From Miscanthus floridulus (Eukaryota > Streptophyta > Magnoliopsida > Poales > Poaceae), in NCBI RefSeq assembly GCF_019320115.1, contig NC_089584.1:58338852-58402851 (forward strand): DNA of 64,000 bases, read 5' to 3'. Positions 10,901 to 21,589 of this stretch are shown in pieces. The notes below the pieces were generated by a model. It searched no databases. It saw only the letters and a program-made list of their open reading frames with translations, and was not told the origin of the DNA. Each line of letters starts with the position of its first letter. Position 1 is the first letter of the stretch. The position numbers and the translations under genes were made by a program.

Positions 10901-12019
10901 GGCCGCCGACCGTGTCGCCCACGAACGGGACGACGCAGGGGCCGAGCGGGCGGTATGTCTAATGTTCCAACCTTATATTTCCAATTGTATCAAGTTTATT
11001 AAACAACCGTGGGCAGAATATTGTTGCTTCATCACAAGTTTTGGTAACCACCAACAAATTACCATCCTTGAATTTCTTAGATAAGAGGACTCCATGTATT
11101 TAATTAGTTGGTTTGTTCTTCTTTTGGTAGTTGGATCAAGTCAATATCCATAAAACAACCTGCAGTACAACTTATGTTTCACATTTAGGAAAAAATGATA
11201 AATATTCGCATCGACCAATGTTAGGTGGTTAAAGCTTTACGCAAAGATTATTCAGTATCCATTTTCTCGGTGCATTTCTATTTAGTTATATAAGCAATGC
11301 GCAATAAGTTTGTTATAGGTTGTGCTGGTTATTTTATCCCAAAACACCTTCCTGCCACCACATCCTTTCAATCTTATCTTGTTTATTGGAATTTGGACTG
11401 GTGTCTTAAACCAGATATACCTTGCAGGATCCCTACTTGGAGCTTACAGGTCCTAGCCGTGCTATTGCATTGGTTGATCCTCCGGAGTTTGAGGTTGAGC
11501 ACAGAGTCATTGGCAGCAATCCATCACAGGACAAAATTTTAAGTGCTGCAATTTTCAGATACAACAACAATAGCTATGGTGAAAGTTTGGCTGGCCTGAT
11601 CCGGACTCGCGTAGTGTCAACTAAGCGTAGCACAATAGAAGTAAAATACTCACATCTCAAAGTGCCACTGGAGGCAACCATTGAAATACATCACTCAGGA
11701 AGGATCAAGCGATTTCCATGGAATATTTTTTGCCCATATGGAATATATGGGTGAAGACAAAATAGTGTTGCTTAATTCTAGTGATCGTAATGTAACAGTT
11801 GAGTCGGATGGCAGCATTCCACTTTCAAGATGTGTTGTTCTAGTTGATGAAGACGCAGAGCTGACACTGGGTGTCAAGGCTTGGCAAGGTGAAAATGGAC
11901 AGGATGGTGTTGTACGACATGCTGAGTTTCCTGCTAAATTCCACAGTAAGAGTGATGGAGAGTTTGATGTTGGGTTTTGTAAGATGGGTGTTTCTGTTTT
12001 TTGGTCAGTGCTGTGCTAG
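7948..12019 (+). pseudogene. DUF6598-family plant protein, broken gene with three exons
   Basis: The only host gene recognised here. Exon 1 (7948-8173) starts at an ATG in good context and encodes an acidic N-terminus (EDEEEELL) then RFRNNWLETMSPF; it ends at donor GTAAGT (8174). Exon 2 (about 8276-8507) encodes GPKHYTESGPPRY, YEIFSLKVTEIEEGLEWPLRVFGLVSVR and, in another frame, GKRNMLFYRSKENCQ; donor at 8508. Exon 3 (11428-12019; acceptor CTTGCAG) encodes DPYLELTGPSRAIALVDPPEFE through DGSIPLSRCVVLVDEDAELTLGVKAW. Order and motifs match the DUF6598 domain, whose biochemical function is unknown. Lesions: a frame change near 8447-8450 with a few residues missing, a one-base insertion near 11697-11700, and no AG acceptor before exon 2 (a CTGCTG occurs at 8271-8276 where CTGCAG would fit). 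A retroposon and a MITE have also inserted. Sequencing error could explain single-base changes, but not all of these together. Confidence 0.82.
8884..10967 (-). mobile_element. LINE-like (L1-type) non-autonomous retroposon, 2,084 bp
   Basis: The insertion is bounded by a perfect 14-bp target duplication, CAACCTTATATTTC, at 8870-8883 and 10968-10981. The left end is an 11-T run followed by GAAACAATGGCAGGAGCTCTGCC. On the minus strand this reads GGCAGAGCTCCTGCCATTGTTTC then poly(A), the 3' tail seen on many grass L1 retroposons. The body is GC-rich. I see no reverse transcriptase or endonuclease motif in any frame, so it probably moved using enzymes of another LINE. It sits in the last intron of the DUF6598 gene, antisense to it. 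Long open frames inside it (up to about 245 residues on the minus strand) look compositional. Confidence 0.82.
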
Positions 12020-12252
12020 GTCTTGTTTAGATTGAGGTTAGGAATCAGTATTTGGTACTGTAGTACTTTCGTTTGTATTTGACAATTATTGTCCAATCAT
12101 GGCCTAACTAGGCTCAAAAGATTCGTCTCGTAATTGACAATCAAATTGTGTAATTAGTTATTTTTTTTATCTATATTTAATACTCCATGCATGTATCCAA
12201 AGATTTGATGTGATGGAGAGAGAGTGAAAAAACTTATAATCTAAACAAGGCC
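12019..12252 (-). mobile_element. MITE, GGCCTTGTTTAG-type, copy 2 (234 bp), at the DUF6598 stop codon
   Basis: The left end GGTCTTGTTTAGATTG and right end AATCTAAACAAGGCC are inverted copies, and the interior is the reverse complement of copy 1. It is flanked by the 3-bp duplication CTA at 12016-12018 and 12253-12255. The first G of the element completes the TAG stop of the DUF6598 reading frame. The sequence to the right (GTTAAGTGATGC) continues as former 3' untranslated region. Confidence 0.88.
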
Positions 12253-12609
12253 CTAGTTAAGTGATGCTTTTCAGGTGTTGCATTCTATCAGGATTATCAT
12301 TCGAGGTTAGGTTATGCAGATCTACTTCAATGTGTCAATGTAACTCACTACTTGTGCCTGGTACCGTTATCAACAGGTAACGGGATCATGTTGAACTGCT
12401 ATCTATCGGTTAATGTATTCATACAGTTCTCGCCAGTACAAAAGCAATCTTGGATGCAATCTTTTCCACATGTGATGAGTATTAAATGACAACATTACCG
12501 CAATGTTTATTTTTGCAAATGAGTAATGTTGATTTTGGACCAATACCTTGTTTATTTCAAGCTAATATAGATTCCATTATTTTAGAACCAAGTTGTCTTG
12601 GTCTATACT

Positions 12610-13859
12610 CGTCGGGTTTATAAATCCGGGGTCCCTCATAGACCGGCTTCCCAGCAAAGGCTCGACCCAGCAGACAATGTTGCGAACCAACACGCAACTC
12701 TTGAGCTGGCCCAAGAGTTAAAACGACAGGCCAGAAGGGCGATCTAATCTCCGACCGGAAGGCCTGGCCGAGGAGGAACGGCACCCGCTTCCGACTTCGG
12801 CCCGCCTCTCCGACCGGAGCGCTCACTCCGGTCTTCAGCCTGCCTTCGGACAGCCTCTCCGACCGGAAGGCCTGGCCAAAACACTGCTTCCGACTCCAAC
12901 CCGCGTCTCTAACCGGGGATGCGCCAAACTCCTACTTACAGCTCCTCTCCGACTGACGCAATCAGAGCTGACTGGGACCAACCGACCGAGGACGCCCGCT
13001 CAGTAAGGATTAGGAAACGGACGAAGAAAGTAAGGCAGGACACTCAAGTCAACAGTAATACCGAGGACCGTACCCTGAACACCTTTAGGACAGTACCCTG
13101 CGACCTCCCTGGCATGACAGAACCCAAACAGTGTTGTAAGCGCCGACATTTTCCCCTACAGTGTTGTGGGCGCCATCAACTCCCATACCAGACAAACACG
13201 GTAAGGCTCCCCACATGCCTCTGGGCATCAACAGTGTTGTGGGCGCCGACATTTACCGTACCAGACGAACATGGTAAAACCCTCTCGGCGTCAACAGTAT
13301 GGCAGACACCGATGTCTGCCATACCAAAAGAAGACAACACAACCTCCCACGTGCATCTGATATTCAACAGTATTGTGGGCATCTACCATCATCCTGTACC
13401 CACCGGCGTGGGCAACAAGACTTAGTAGCATACGTACTCTCTCCCTCTCACTTGTAAGGCCATCCCCTTCATCCATAAAAGGGGATGCGCTCTCTCCCAA
13501 CAGATAAGTTCATCCAGATCGATCAAGTTCACTAGTACACCACAACAGAACCGCCAGGTTCAAACCACGAGCACACGCTCGAACGCTTAGCTCATAGCGG
13601 GGCTCCCGTCACTCTCGACCCTTCATACCAGAGTCCGACCGGACCTCTTGTACCCTCCATCTTTCTCCTTCTCGTTTGTAACCCACTGCAAACTTCGAGC
13701 ACCTAGGCTTAGGAATAAAGTCACCGACCGACACAAACTGGACGTAGGGCACTTTGCCTGAACTAGTATAAACCCTGTGTAATTGAGTATTAGGCCACCC
13801 CGATCACAACGTACAGCAAAACTATAAATATTTACGTGCTGGTCACTTTCGCACCGATA
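12610..13859 (+). repeat. 5' LTR of element D (1,250 bp)
   Basis: Starts CGTCGGGTTTATAAATCC (the right copy has TGTCGGG, so the terminal T has mutated) and ends GCACCGATA (right copy GCACCGACA). Contains internal short repeats built on CTCCGACCGGAAGGCCTGGCC and on ACAGTGTTGTGGGCGCCGACAT. A TATA-like CATAAAAGGGG at about 13474 is a candidate promoter. Confidence 0.92.
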
Positions 13860-13860
13860 G

Positions 13861-13880
13861 TTAGCGCCGTCCGTGGGGAA
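13861..13880 (+). other. Primer-binding site of element D (candidate)
   Basis: TTAGCGCCGTCCGTGGGGAA directly follows the LTR and resembles the complement of a plant tRNA-Asp 3' end (TGGCGCCGTTGCCGGGGA), with several mismatches. Confidence 0.5.
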
Positions 13881-14005
13881 GACGCTGTACGTTCAACACT
13901 TTTTGGTCATCGGATGGCAACTTTTCCGGCACCTTTGCCATGGCGGGCTGAAGCGATACGACTCGCTTTGGTTCACTGGAGTTTCCCGCACTCCCACCTG
14001 TTGGG

Positions 14006-14990
14006 ATGCAGATTCCACCCGTCTTTGAGCCATCGCAGGCCTTCCTCTTTGGAAGCCTAGACTTCGTCGCCGATCGGCTCGGTGTACTACACCTCTGCGA
14101 GGAGAATTTCGGCGCCCATCGGAGGGGCGCCCTCCATCGGCTCCGGGACGCACGACGACTTCAACGACGAGGCACCTACGATTCATTCCGAGCAAACTCT
14201 CTGCTCAAACCCGCTATGAGTAATGTACATGCTGTTATTTACTCTCTATTCACTATCTTCCGCCGATTATCCAGAGGGACCCCGTTGTCCCTGCTGCGAC
14301 CGCCATGCGACCGATTCCCCTATGGCCTCGTGCCCCAATGGATACGTACGCCCGGGGGCTCCGAAGGATGCCGGCGCCGCCCCCTCTCATGTCCGAATTC
14401 GTGGGGATGGCGAGCTATGCTCCCACCTGTTTCCTCGACCTCATGGATGACGATGTTGAGAGTGACAGCTCCAACATCGGCGATGTGGCACCTAGCCACC
14501 ATCCATCCCGGGAGTGCGCTATGGTAGATGCTCTAGGACAACCACCAGTAGTAGCAAAGTCCTTACAGACTCACACCCCTCTAGACCATTGTGTGGGGAC
14601 CCCTGCTCTCTCACGAGAGCATGATGAGGAGCTACGACAATGGTAGCAGAACCAGCTGCCACCTATGCTAGCACGCTCGGTGCACCACACTGCGCCATGT
14701 GCACATAAATCGGCAAGTGGTACTCGGGGTCACGCCCGCTTGCTCTAGCGCAACATCATGGATGGGGGAACGATCCCCCACAGTTCGCTCGGGCTGACCA
14801 GAACATCGCCGCTGCAATATCCTCACAAGCGAGCATCCATCACCCACTGCACGGAGACTTGCTCGGCCAACAACTTTGCGTGTGGCAGCAAGCTCTACCC
14901 ATGCGACTAGATGTCCTCCATGCTACAGCCATCGGCATACCCACTGCAGATGATGGTGAAGTCTAGGTTTGGGTGATATGTCACCACCGA
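14006..14990 (+). pseudogene. gag N-terminal remnant of element D
   Basis: Sense-strand fragments in shifting frames after the primer-binding site: IPPVFEPSQAFLFGSLDFVADRLG (about 14009), a Pro-rich stretch around 14300-14390, then MSEFVGMASYAPTCFLDLMDD and APSHHPSRECAMVDALGQPP (about 14390-14545). The HPSREC phrase and this order resemble the variable N-terminal part of Tat-lineage gag in grasses. The capsid-like core and zinc knuckle are absent. The region passes straight into the tail of the antisense gene near 14990, which suggests that everything from mid-gag to integrase was lost. Confidence 0.5.
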
Positions 14991-17900
14991 AGTCAACACC
15001 CCCGACGCTCCATAGAACAACCCGTGGGTGATGAGGGCCCGGACCTCATCTGGAACCTCCGCTAGCTGGATGGCGGGCGCACTGGTACTTGGCGCTGCCC
15101 TGAAGACCTTTGAGATGACAAGCTAGACAACATTGCGGATCTAGTCAAGTTCCCCCTCGAGAGCACGTCGCTCTTCAAGGGACTTGGCCAGTGCCTTCGC
15201 ATTCCGTCCAAACATCGCCTTGGCCGTCTCTAGGTCCCGCTCCAATGACTCCACCTTTCCGCCTAGCTCTAGAAGAAGGGCAACAAGCTCAGAAGCAAGC
15301 TAAAGGAAGAAACCATCATGATGAAAAATAGAAAAGGTACATACCAAGGCAGTAGTCCTTGATGATGGAGAGTCCCTCCTCCTGTCGAGTCACCTTCTCG
15401 CATAGCTAGGCGTTCACCTCCTTTGTCCCCATCACCCACCCCTGAAGCGCGAGCACTTCCTGGTCACCCTCTAACTAGGCCTTCTACTCCAATGCCAGGG
15501 CGCTCTGCTCCATCTCCAAGGTCTCTAGGGTACCTCAGAGCATCACCTCGGTGTTCGCCAGGGACTTCCACAGCGTTGCCTCGGTCTCCGCTCAGTGGGC
15601 CTTCGCTGCCTCAAGCCCCGCTCAGCGATGGTCACCTGCTCCACCGCCCATGCCTAGGACTTGCGGTGGGTGGACTCTAAGTGGTGCTCAAACTCGGCCA
15701 TCCAAGCGGGCTCATCTAGAGGAAATGGGACTTGCGGCACGACATCTCCTCTAGACCCTGCAAAAACAAGAAGCAAGCATGTTGAGGCAACCGACAAAAG
15801 ACCAAGGGGTTAGGGATGAGCGTGGGGAACTCACCGTTGTGGCACAACGCAGGTCGACCTTGACCAGCTGCTGGATGGACTTAACCTACTCCTGGGCATC
15901 CTCAAGCTTCACCGACAGCTTGGCGAGATCGGACTCCATGGTGAGTCCTCTCCCCCTAAGGATGTCCCAGAGCTAACACTCCTGTGAATCCCAAAGGACG
16001 AAATGAACCTTGGTTGGGTCCTTAGGACAGGGCCACTCTAGGTTAGTCTCCTTCGGCCTGCTGGAGGGCCCAGCCCCCGATCAGACCACCGCCAGCTCCT
16101 TCGATGGCACTGGTAGCTCCACCCCATCATCTGCTTCGTCATCGGAGGGGATCTCCACCACCTCGGTTTCACGGGCCACTGATAGGTGTTCCGGCTCTGT
16201 CCTGGCCGCAGCTCCCCTTAGCACCTCTAGCACTGACTAGGAAGGTGAGCCATGCAACCCTCCACCTAGCCAGGCAGGGAGCCTGGTATCCCTTTCCTCT
16301 TCCACTGCAACCGATGGGGGAGGGGTCGTAAGGGACACCTCAAATGCGGCCTCCACCATCACCACCAGGATCGCTGCCAACACCTCACTGCCATTGCCGT
16401 CATACTAGCAACCAGCCTAGGGGGCACTGCCTCCAGAAGGGAAGGACCCACCACCACCACCCTGCTCTCCCTACCACTCGCCATGGCATGCTACAAGGTG
16501 GGCCTCCAATCCTCCTGCATGGGAGTTGGGGAAATGCTTAGCCCCGACAACATTCGGCCACTATCAAAAAGGTACAGGTCAATTATACTCCAAAAAACTC
16601 AACAACAAGATAAAAAAGAAACAAAAAAAGCATACCGAGATGTAATCGGTATGACTCTAAAACCCTGACCAGACGGCGATGGGCCCATTGGGCAAGGACC
16701 GCTCCCAGGCCATGACCCACGCCCCCTCAAGTTAGCCACGGGCGAAGTCAACCCAACCAGCTCCTGCCCAGCCCATGAGTCGCCACGACCTTCAACTCAG
16801 GGCACGCCTACCAGAGCGGCTAGCAGGGCATCCTCCCACTGTGAGTCATGCGCTAGTGCTGGCCCTGACAACACATAGGTGCAAGCCCACTCCTCTAACA
16901 ACCTAGCCTATCCCACTGTGCCCATGGCAGGTAGGGACAAGGCCGGCGACACCTCAGTAGGCCACGGTGACCGTGTTTGCTTTGCCTCCCATTCACCGAT
17001 GGTGTCTGCGCTCACAGTATGCTTCCTCGGCATGGGAACATCACCACGCCTCTCTACCACCTGCTCGCCACCAGCGGAGGCCACCATAGGATCACAATGC
17101 TCCACCGAGGTCGCAACGACCTCCTGGCTTTCCTGCTCCTCAGAGAAGATCATGTCACCCCGACCTCTGTGGGGTCCTTTGACTCGAGCTCTAACTCAAC
17201 GTCGCTCCTATTTTCCCTAGCCTGCATGCGCCGGGTTATCTCCTTCTTCTCATGCTTCCACCGAGCCTCCTCGGCTTTCTTCTTCCTCCTAGCATCCGTT
17301 GCCTCCTTCTAGGGGGCCTATCGAGCTATGTCCTCTGGCCCCTTTGGAAGGTGCGACCAGGACTTGTAAACTCCAAGTCCCTATGAAATAGGTGACTCAA
17401 TCAAAAAAGTGGGAGAACATAGGGGAAAAGAACATGAAGTAAAGAAAGGGGAGCATACTAGTTTGGACACCACCGAGTTAAGAGGTCCGAGCTTTCCATC
17501 GATGTTCTCCTTGGGCCTTAGCTGTAGCACACTATTAAGGCGACTCTAGACCTCATCGTTCGGTAGCTCCTCCAGCAATGCACGGTCAGGGTCCATCGGG
17601 CTACTGTACTTCCACATCGGTCGCGTCCTCTCCACCAACGGAGCAACCCAACAGCAGAAGAGGGTGTGGAACACCCACACCCCGTCAAGGCCACGTCGCA
17701 TGAGCTTCTGGAGCTCCACCTCGATGATCTCCACCTTATGCTTTTGCCGACTGGTAGGACCCCACAACCAACTATCTAGCCGCTTCGGCCTCCTGCCGTT
17801 GAAGGGAGGGAACGGTGCCTCTGTTGGGTTCCTAATGTAGAACCATTCCCTGTGCCACCCCCGATTGGAATCGTAGGGGATATACACGGGGTACGAGCCC

Positions 17901-18294
17901 CCTATGCTCGATTTCTTCTACAGGGAAAAGCCCCCCACCGATGTGGCCTTGGGCGGATTCCCCACTGACAAAGTTCACCCAGAGAACATCCACCGAAAGA
18001 AGTCCACGTGCGGCTCCATCCCAAGGAAGGCCTCACACACGGTGACAAAGATGGTGATATGCAGCACCCTAGTCGGATTGAGGTGCTACAGCTCCAAACC
18101 CCACTCGTTGAGGAGCCCACGTAGGAACTAGTCGGGAAAGCAAGGAAGGAAACCACCTCGTCGGGCCGAGGTAGCAAAAAATCCTCCCTCCCAGGAGCCC
18201 TCCAATGCACCACCTCCTTCGGCGGTAGAAACACCTTCTCGATGAAGGCCTCCTACACCGGCTCCCTCACAACGGATGGCCTCCAGCCCGACAT
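14990..18294 (-). pseudogene. Antisense spliced gene of element D (PF04195-like transposon protein)
   Basis: Minus-strand gene starting at the ATG at 18294 (MSGWRPSVVREPV). Exon 1 to about 17461 encodes VFLPPKEVVHWRAPGREDF, PRPDEVVSFLAF, LLNEWGLEL, LHITIFVTVCEAFLGMEPH, FFRWMF, REWFYIRN and VWVFHTLFCCWVAPL. This is the order of the plant 'putative gypsy type transposon' domain. It ends at a minus-strand donor GTATGC. Later exons between about 17380 and 14990 are Ala/Ser/Pro-rich, then coiled-coil-like (for example LERDLETAKAMFGRNAEALAKSLEERRALEGELD around 15260-15150). Breaks include a TAG at codon 14, a frame change around 18130 and others near 17990. The same gene type occurs in elements A, B and C. 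Its role is unknown. Confidence 0.65.
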
Positions 18295-19599
18295 TTTGCT
18301 CTGGGTTTGCGAATGGATTTGTGAGTTTTCTCCTCTCCCTCGCTCTCTCCCTTTTCTCTCTTAGGAACCGCCGTGGCACTCAGACACTCTTGGCGAGAAG
18401 GAAGGAAGAGAAGAGATGGCAAATGAGGAATAGGTGAAGGAACAGGGCGAAAGCCCTCTCCCTTCTCCTATTTAAAGAAAAGGGCACAACAGTTGGGGAA
18501 GGCACGGCGATCGGGGAAAGGCAAAACGACGGGGGCGAAAAACCCTCTCCCTTCACCATTTAATGCAGATGGGATACAATGGGACATGCCTTGACCGATG
18601 AGACGCACCCTGCCCAATGGAATGATGCCTGATCAGATGGGACGTGGCCTAGGTATGGCCCACCACTACCACATGACCGGGCATGAAAAACAAAGCGCCA
18701 CCACGCGTGGGCGGCTCTCCGCCTCCCCAGGCGGGACTTGCAAAAACCCAAACAACGGGATCACCGCCAGGAGAGACCATCGGGCTTTCTAAGTCAATTG
18801 AACGGCTTAGGAAACCACCAAGAGACAGGTAAGGAGCAAAGGAGCGTGGGTCTTGGTCGGACATTTCCGATTGGAGCTCTTCAAACCACATCACTTAAGT
18901 CATCAAGGTAACATCACCAAACCCCACTATTTCCTTATATAATCATTCATACATCCATACATGCATTCATTCCATATGCCCATGTCCCTCGAACAATTCT
19001 ACCCGAATCGCCCAGGGGCTCAGGAACTAAAGCATTGCGTAAGCAGTCAAATGCATCACAACGCTCCATGTTGCGTCACAAAGCAGAAGTTGCCTCATTC
19101 AAACATGAGCAACGACCGACTAGGGTTCGAAGGACAGCCCACGAAGGGCTCGAGGCCACCTCATGTTAAACAGAGCTAGGGGAGAAAATGCAGATGAGCC
19201 CCATGCAGCCCTCACCTAGTTTGCCCTGAAGCGGACAAGGTCATCTCAACCTTCTTGTTTGATCATAAACCTCTACCAAGCCCACAGAATCTCCATCGAG
19301 GGGAGGCCAGTGGCCCACCTAGGTCAGTCTCCAGAACGACCTAGGCATCTACCGGGTTGTGGGTTAACGAGTAGTGGAATGCCACAAGAGGGCTATGCCG
19401 ACCCCATCATGAACAACGGACCTAGATTCTACTTGATCATACCCGTTAGCGAGCTCACCAAGCACGTCACTCGAGCCCGAGCGATCGAGGCAAGCGACAA
19501 AGTTTAGCCCTCCGGTTATGAGAAACTGAGGATGGGGTAACACACAAAAACTCAAACCGACCCCTACCAAGCCCAACAGGGCCTAAGGGCTCAAGACAC

Positions 19600-20090
19600 C
19601 TAAACTAACTACCTCGGCTACACGGGTTGCACCGATGCCAAGATCTGTGAGCTCTGCCTCGCCCGATCCCTAAACTAACTACCTCGGCTACGTGGGCTGC
19701 ACCGACGCTAGGATCCGCAAGCTCTGCCTCGCCCGATCCCTAAACTAACTACCTCGACAGCATGGGCTGCACCGACGCTAGGATCCATGAGCTTCACCTC
19801 GCCTGATCCCTAAACTAACTACCTCGGCTGTGTGGGCTGCACCGATGCTAGGATCCATGAGCTCTACCTTGCCCAATCCCTAAACTAACTACCTTGGCTA
19901 TGCAGGCTGCACCGACGCCAGAATCCACGAGCTTCTGCCTCATTCGGTCCCTAAACTAACTGCCTTGTCTACACGGGCTGCACCAATACCAGGATCCATG
20001 AGCTCCGCCTCGCCCGATCCCTAAACTAACTACCTTGGCTGCTTGGGCTGCATCGACGCTAGGATCGACTCTGTCTCGACTAAAATACAC
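19600..20090. repeat. 70-bp tandem repeat, about seven units
   Basis: Units begin with CTAAACTAACTACCTCGGCT at 19600, 19670, 19740, 19810, 19880, 19951 and 20021 (spacing 70, 70, 70, 70, 71, 70), ending in a partial unit near 20090. Each contains GGGCTGCACCGACGCTAGGATC and a closing CCTCGCCCGATCC. It lies in the 3' non-coding part of element D. No coding frame runs through it. Confidence 0.93.
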
Positions 20091-20342
20091 GCACGCATGC
20101 CCGCTGACAAAACCCCCCAAGCAATCCTGCCTGAATCGCCCGGGGGCTCGGGGGCTACACCTACGGGTGCGCCCGCTGACAAAGCGAAACCTCCCTCGCT
20201 GGCAACACTAAAAACTCCCCAGACGATTCTACCTGAATCACCCAGGGGCTCGAGGACCCACGAATGCGCTCACACGCACCCACCGTCAAACAAAAATCCC
20301 CCAAATGATTCTACCCGAATAGCCCGAGGGCTTGGGGGCTCT

Positions 20343-21584
20343 TGTCGGGTTCATAAACCTAGGATCCCTCATGGACTGGCTTCCCAGCAAAGGCTTGGCC
20401 CAGCAGACAACGTTGCAAACCAATGTGCAACTCTTGGGCTGTCCCAAGAGTTAAACCGACAAGCCAGAATGGTGATCCAATCTCCGACCGGAAGGCCTAG
20501 CTGAGGAGGAACGGCGCACGCTTCCAACTCTAGCCCGCCCCTTCGACCGGAGCGCTCGCTCCGGTCTCTAGCCCGCCTCTTCGACCAGAAGGCCTGGCCA
20601 AAACACCGCTTCTAACTCTGACCCACGTCTTCGACCGGGGATGCGCCAAATCCCTACTTACAGCTCCTCTCCGTCTGGCGCAATCAGAGCCGATTGGGAC
20701 CAACTGACTGGGGATGCCCGCTCGGTAAGGACCAAGAAATAAATGAAGAAAGTAAGGCAGGACACTCAAGTCAATAGTAATATCGAGGACCGTACCCTAT
20801 ACACCTATAGGACAGTACCCTGCGAGCTCCCTGGCATGACAGAACCCAAGTAGTGTTTAGGCGCCGACATTTTCCCCTATAGTGTTGTGGGCGCCATCAA
20901 CTCCCATACCAGACAAACACGGTAAGGCTCCCCCATATGCCTCAAGGCATCAACAGTGTTGTGGGCACTGGCATTTACCATACCAGACAAACATGGTAAA
21001 ACTCTCTCGGCGTCAACAGTATGGCAGGCACCGACATCTGCCATACCAAAATAAGACGACACAACCTCCCACGTGCATCTAACATTCAACAGTATTGTGG
21101 GCGCCTACCATCATCCTGTACCCACCGGCATGGGCAACAAGACTTAGTAGCATACGTACTCTCTCCCTCTCACTTGTAAGGCCATCCCCTTCATCCATAA
21201 AAGGGGATGTGCTCTCTCCCAACAGATAAGTTCATTCAGATCAATCAAGTTCACTAGTACACCACAACAGAACCACTAGGTTGAAACCACGAGCACACGC
21301 TTGAACGCTTAGCTCATAGTGGGGCTCCCGTCACTCTCAACCCTTTAGACCAGAGTCCGACCGGACCTCTTGTACCCCCCATCTTTCTTTTTCTTATTTG
21401 TAACCCCACTGCAAACTTTGAGCACCTAGGCTTAGGAATAAAGTCACCGTCGGACTCAAACTAGACGTATGGCACGTTGCCTGAACTAGTATAAACTATG
21501 TGTCATTGAGTGCTAGGCCACCTCCGATCACAATGTACGATAAAACTACAAATATTTACGTGTTGGTCACTTTCTGCACCGACA
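20343..21584 (+). repeat. 3' LTR of element D (1,242 bp)
   Basis: Starts TGTCGGGTTCATAAACC directly after the purine-rich GGGCTTGGGGGCTCT and ends GCACCGACA before the duplicated ATACT. It differs from the left LTR at several percent of positions by eye, mostly C/T and G/A changes, so the insertion is not recent. The left LTR's TATA-like CATAAAAGGGG is also present here (about 21196). Confidence 0.92.
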
Positions 21585-21589
21585 ATACT

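Larger units (their letters stand above)
12610..21584 (+). mobile_element. Tat-like Ty3/gypsy LTR element D, large non-autonomous derivative
   Basis: Complete 8,975-bp element: LTRs at 12610-13859 and 20343-21584, flanked by the perfect 5-bp duplication ATACT (12605-12609 and 21585-21589). A primer-binding-site-like block follows the left LTR, and a purine-rich GGGCTTGGGGGCTCT precedes the right LTR. The interior has a gag N-terminal remnant (sense), a multi-exon antisense gene (18294 to about 14990) and a 70-bp tandem repeat (19600-20090). No protease, reverse transcriptase or integrase motif was found, so movement would have needed enzymes from another element. It inserted downstream of the DUF6598 gene. 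Confidence 0.9.

Noticed and set aside
9154..10922. Several 160-245-residue open frames inside the LINE-like insertion
   Set aside because: Open in many frames at once because of GC content; no RT, endonuclease or zinc-knuckle motif was found.
19600..20090. CRISPR-like regular repeat
   Set aside because: Units are head-to-tail with no unique spacers, inside a plant LTR element.
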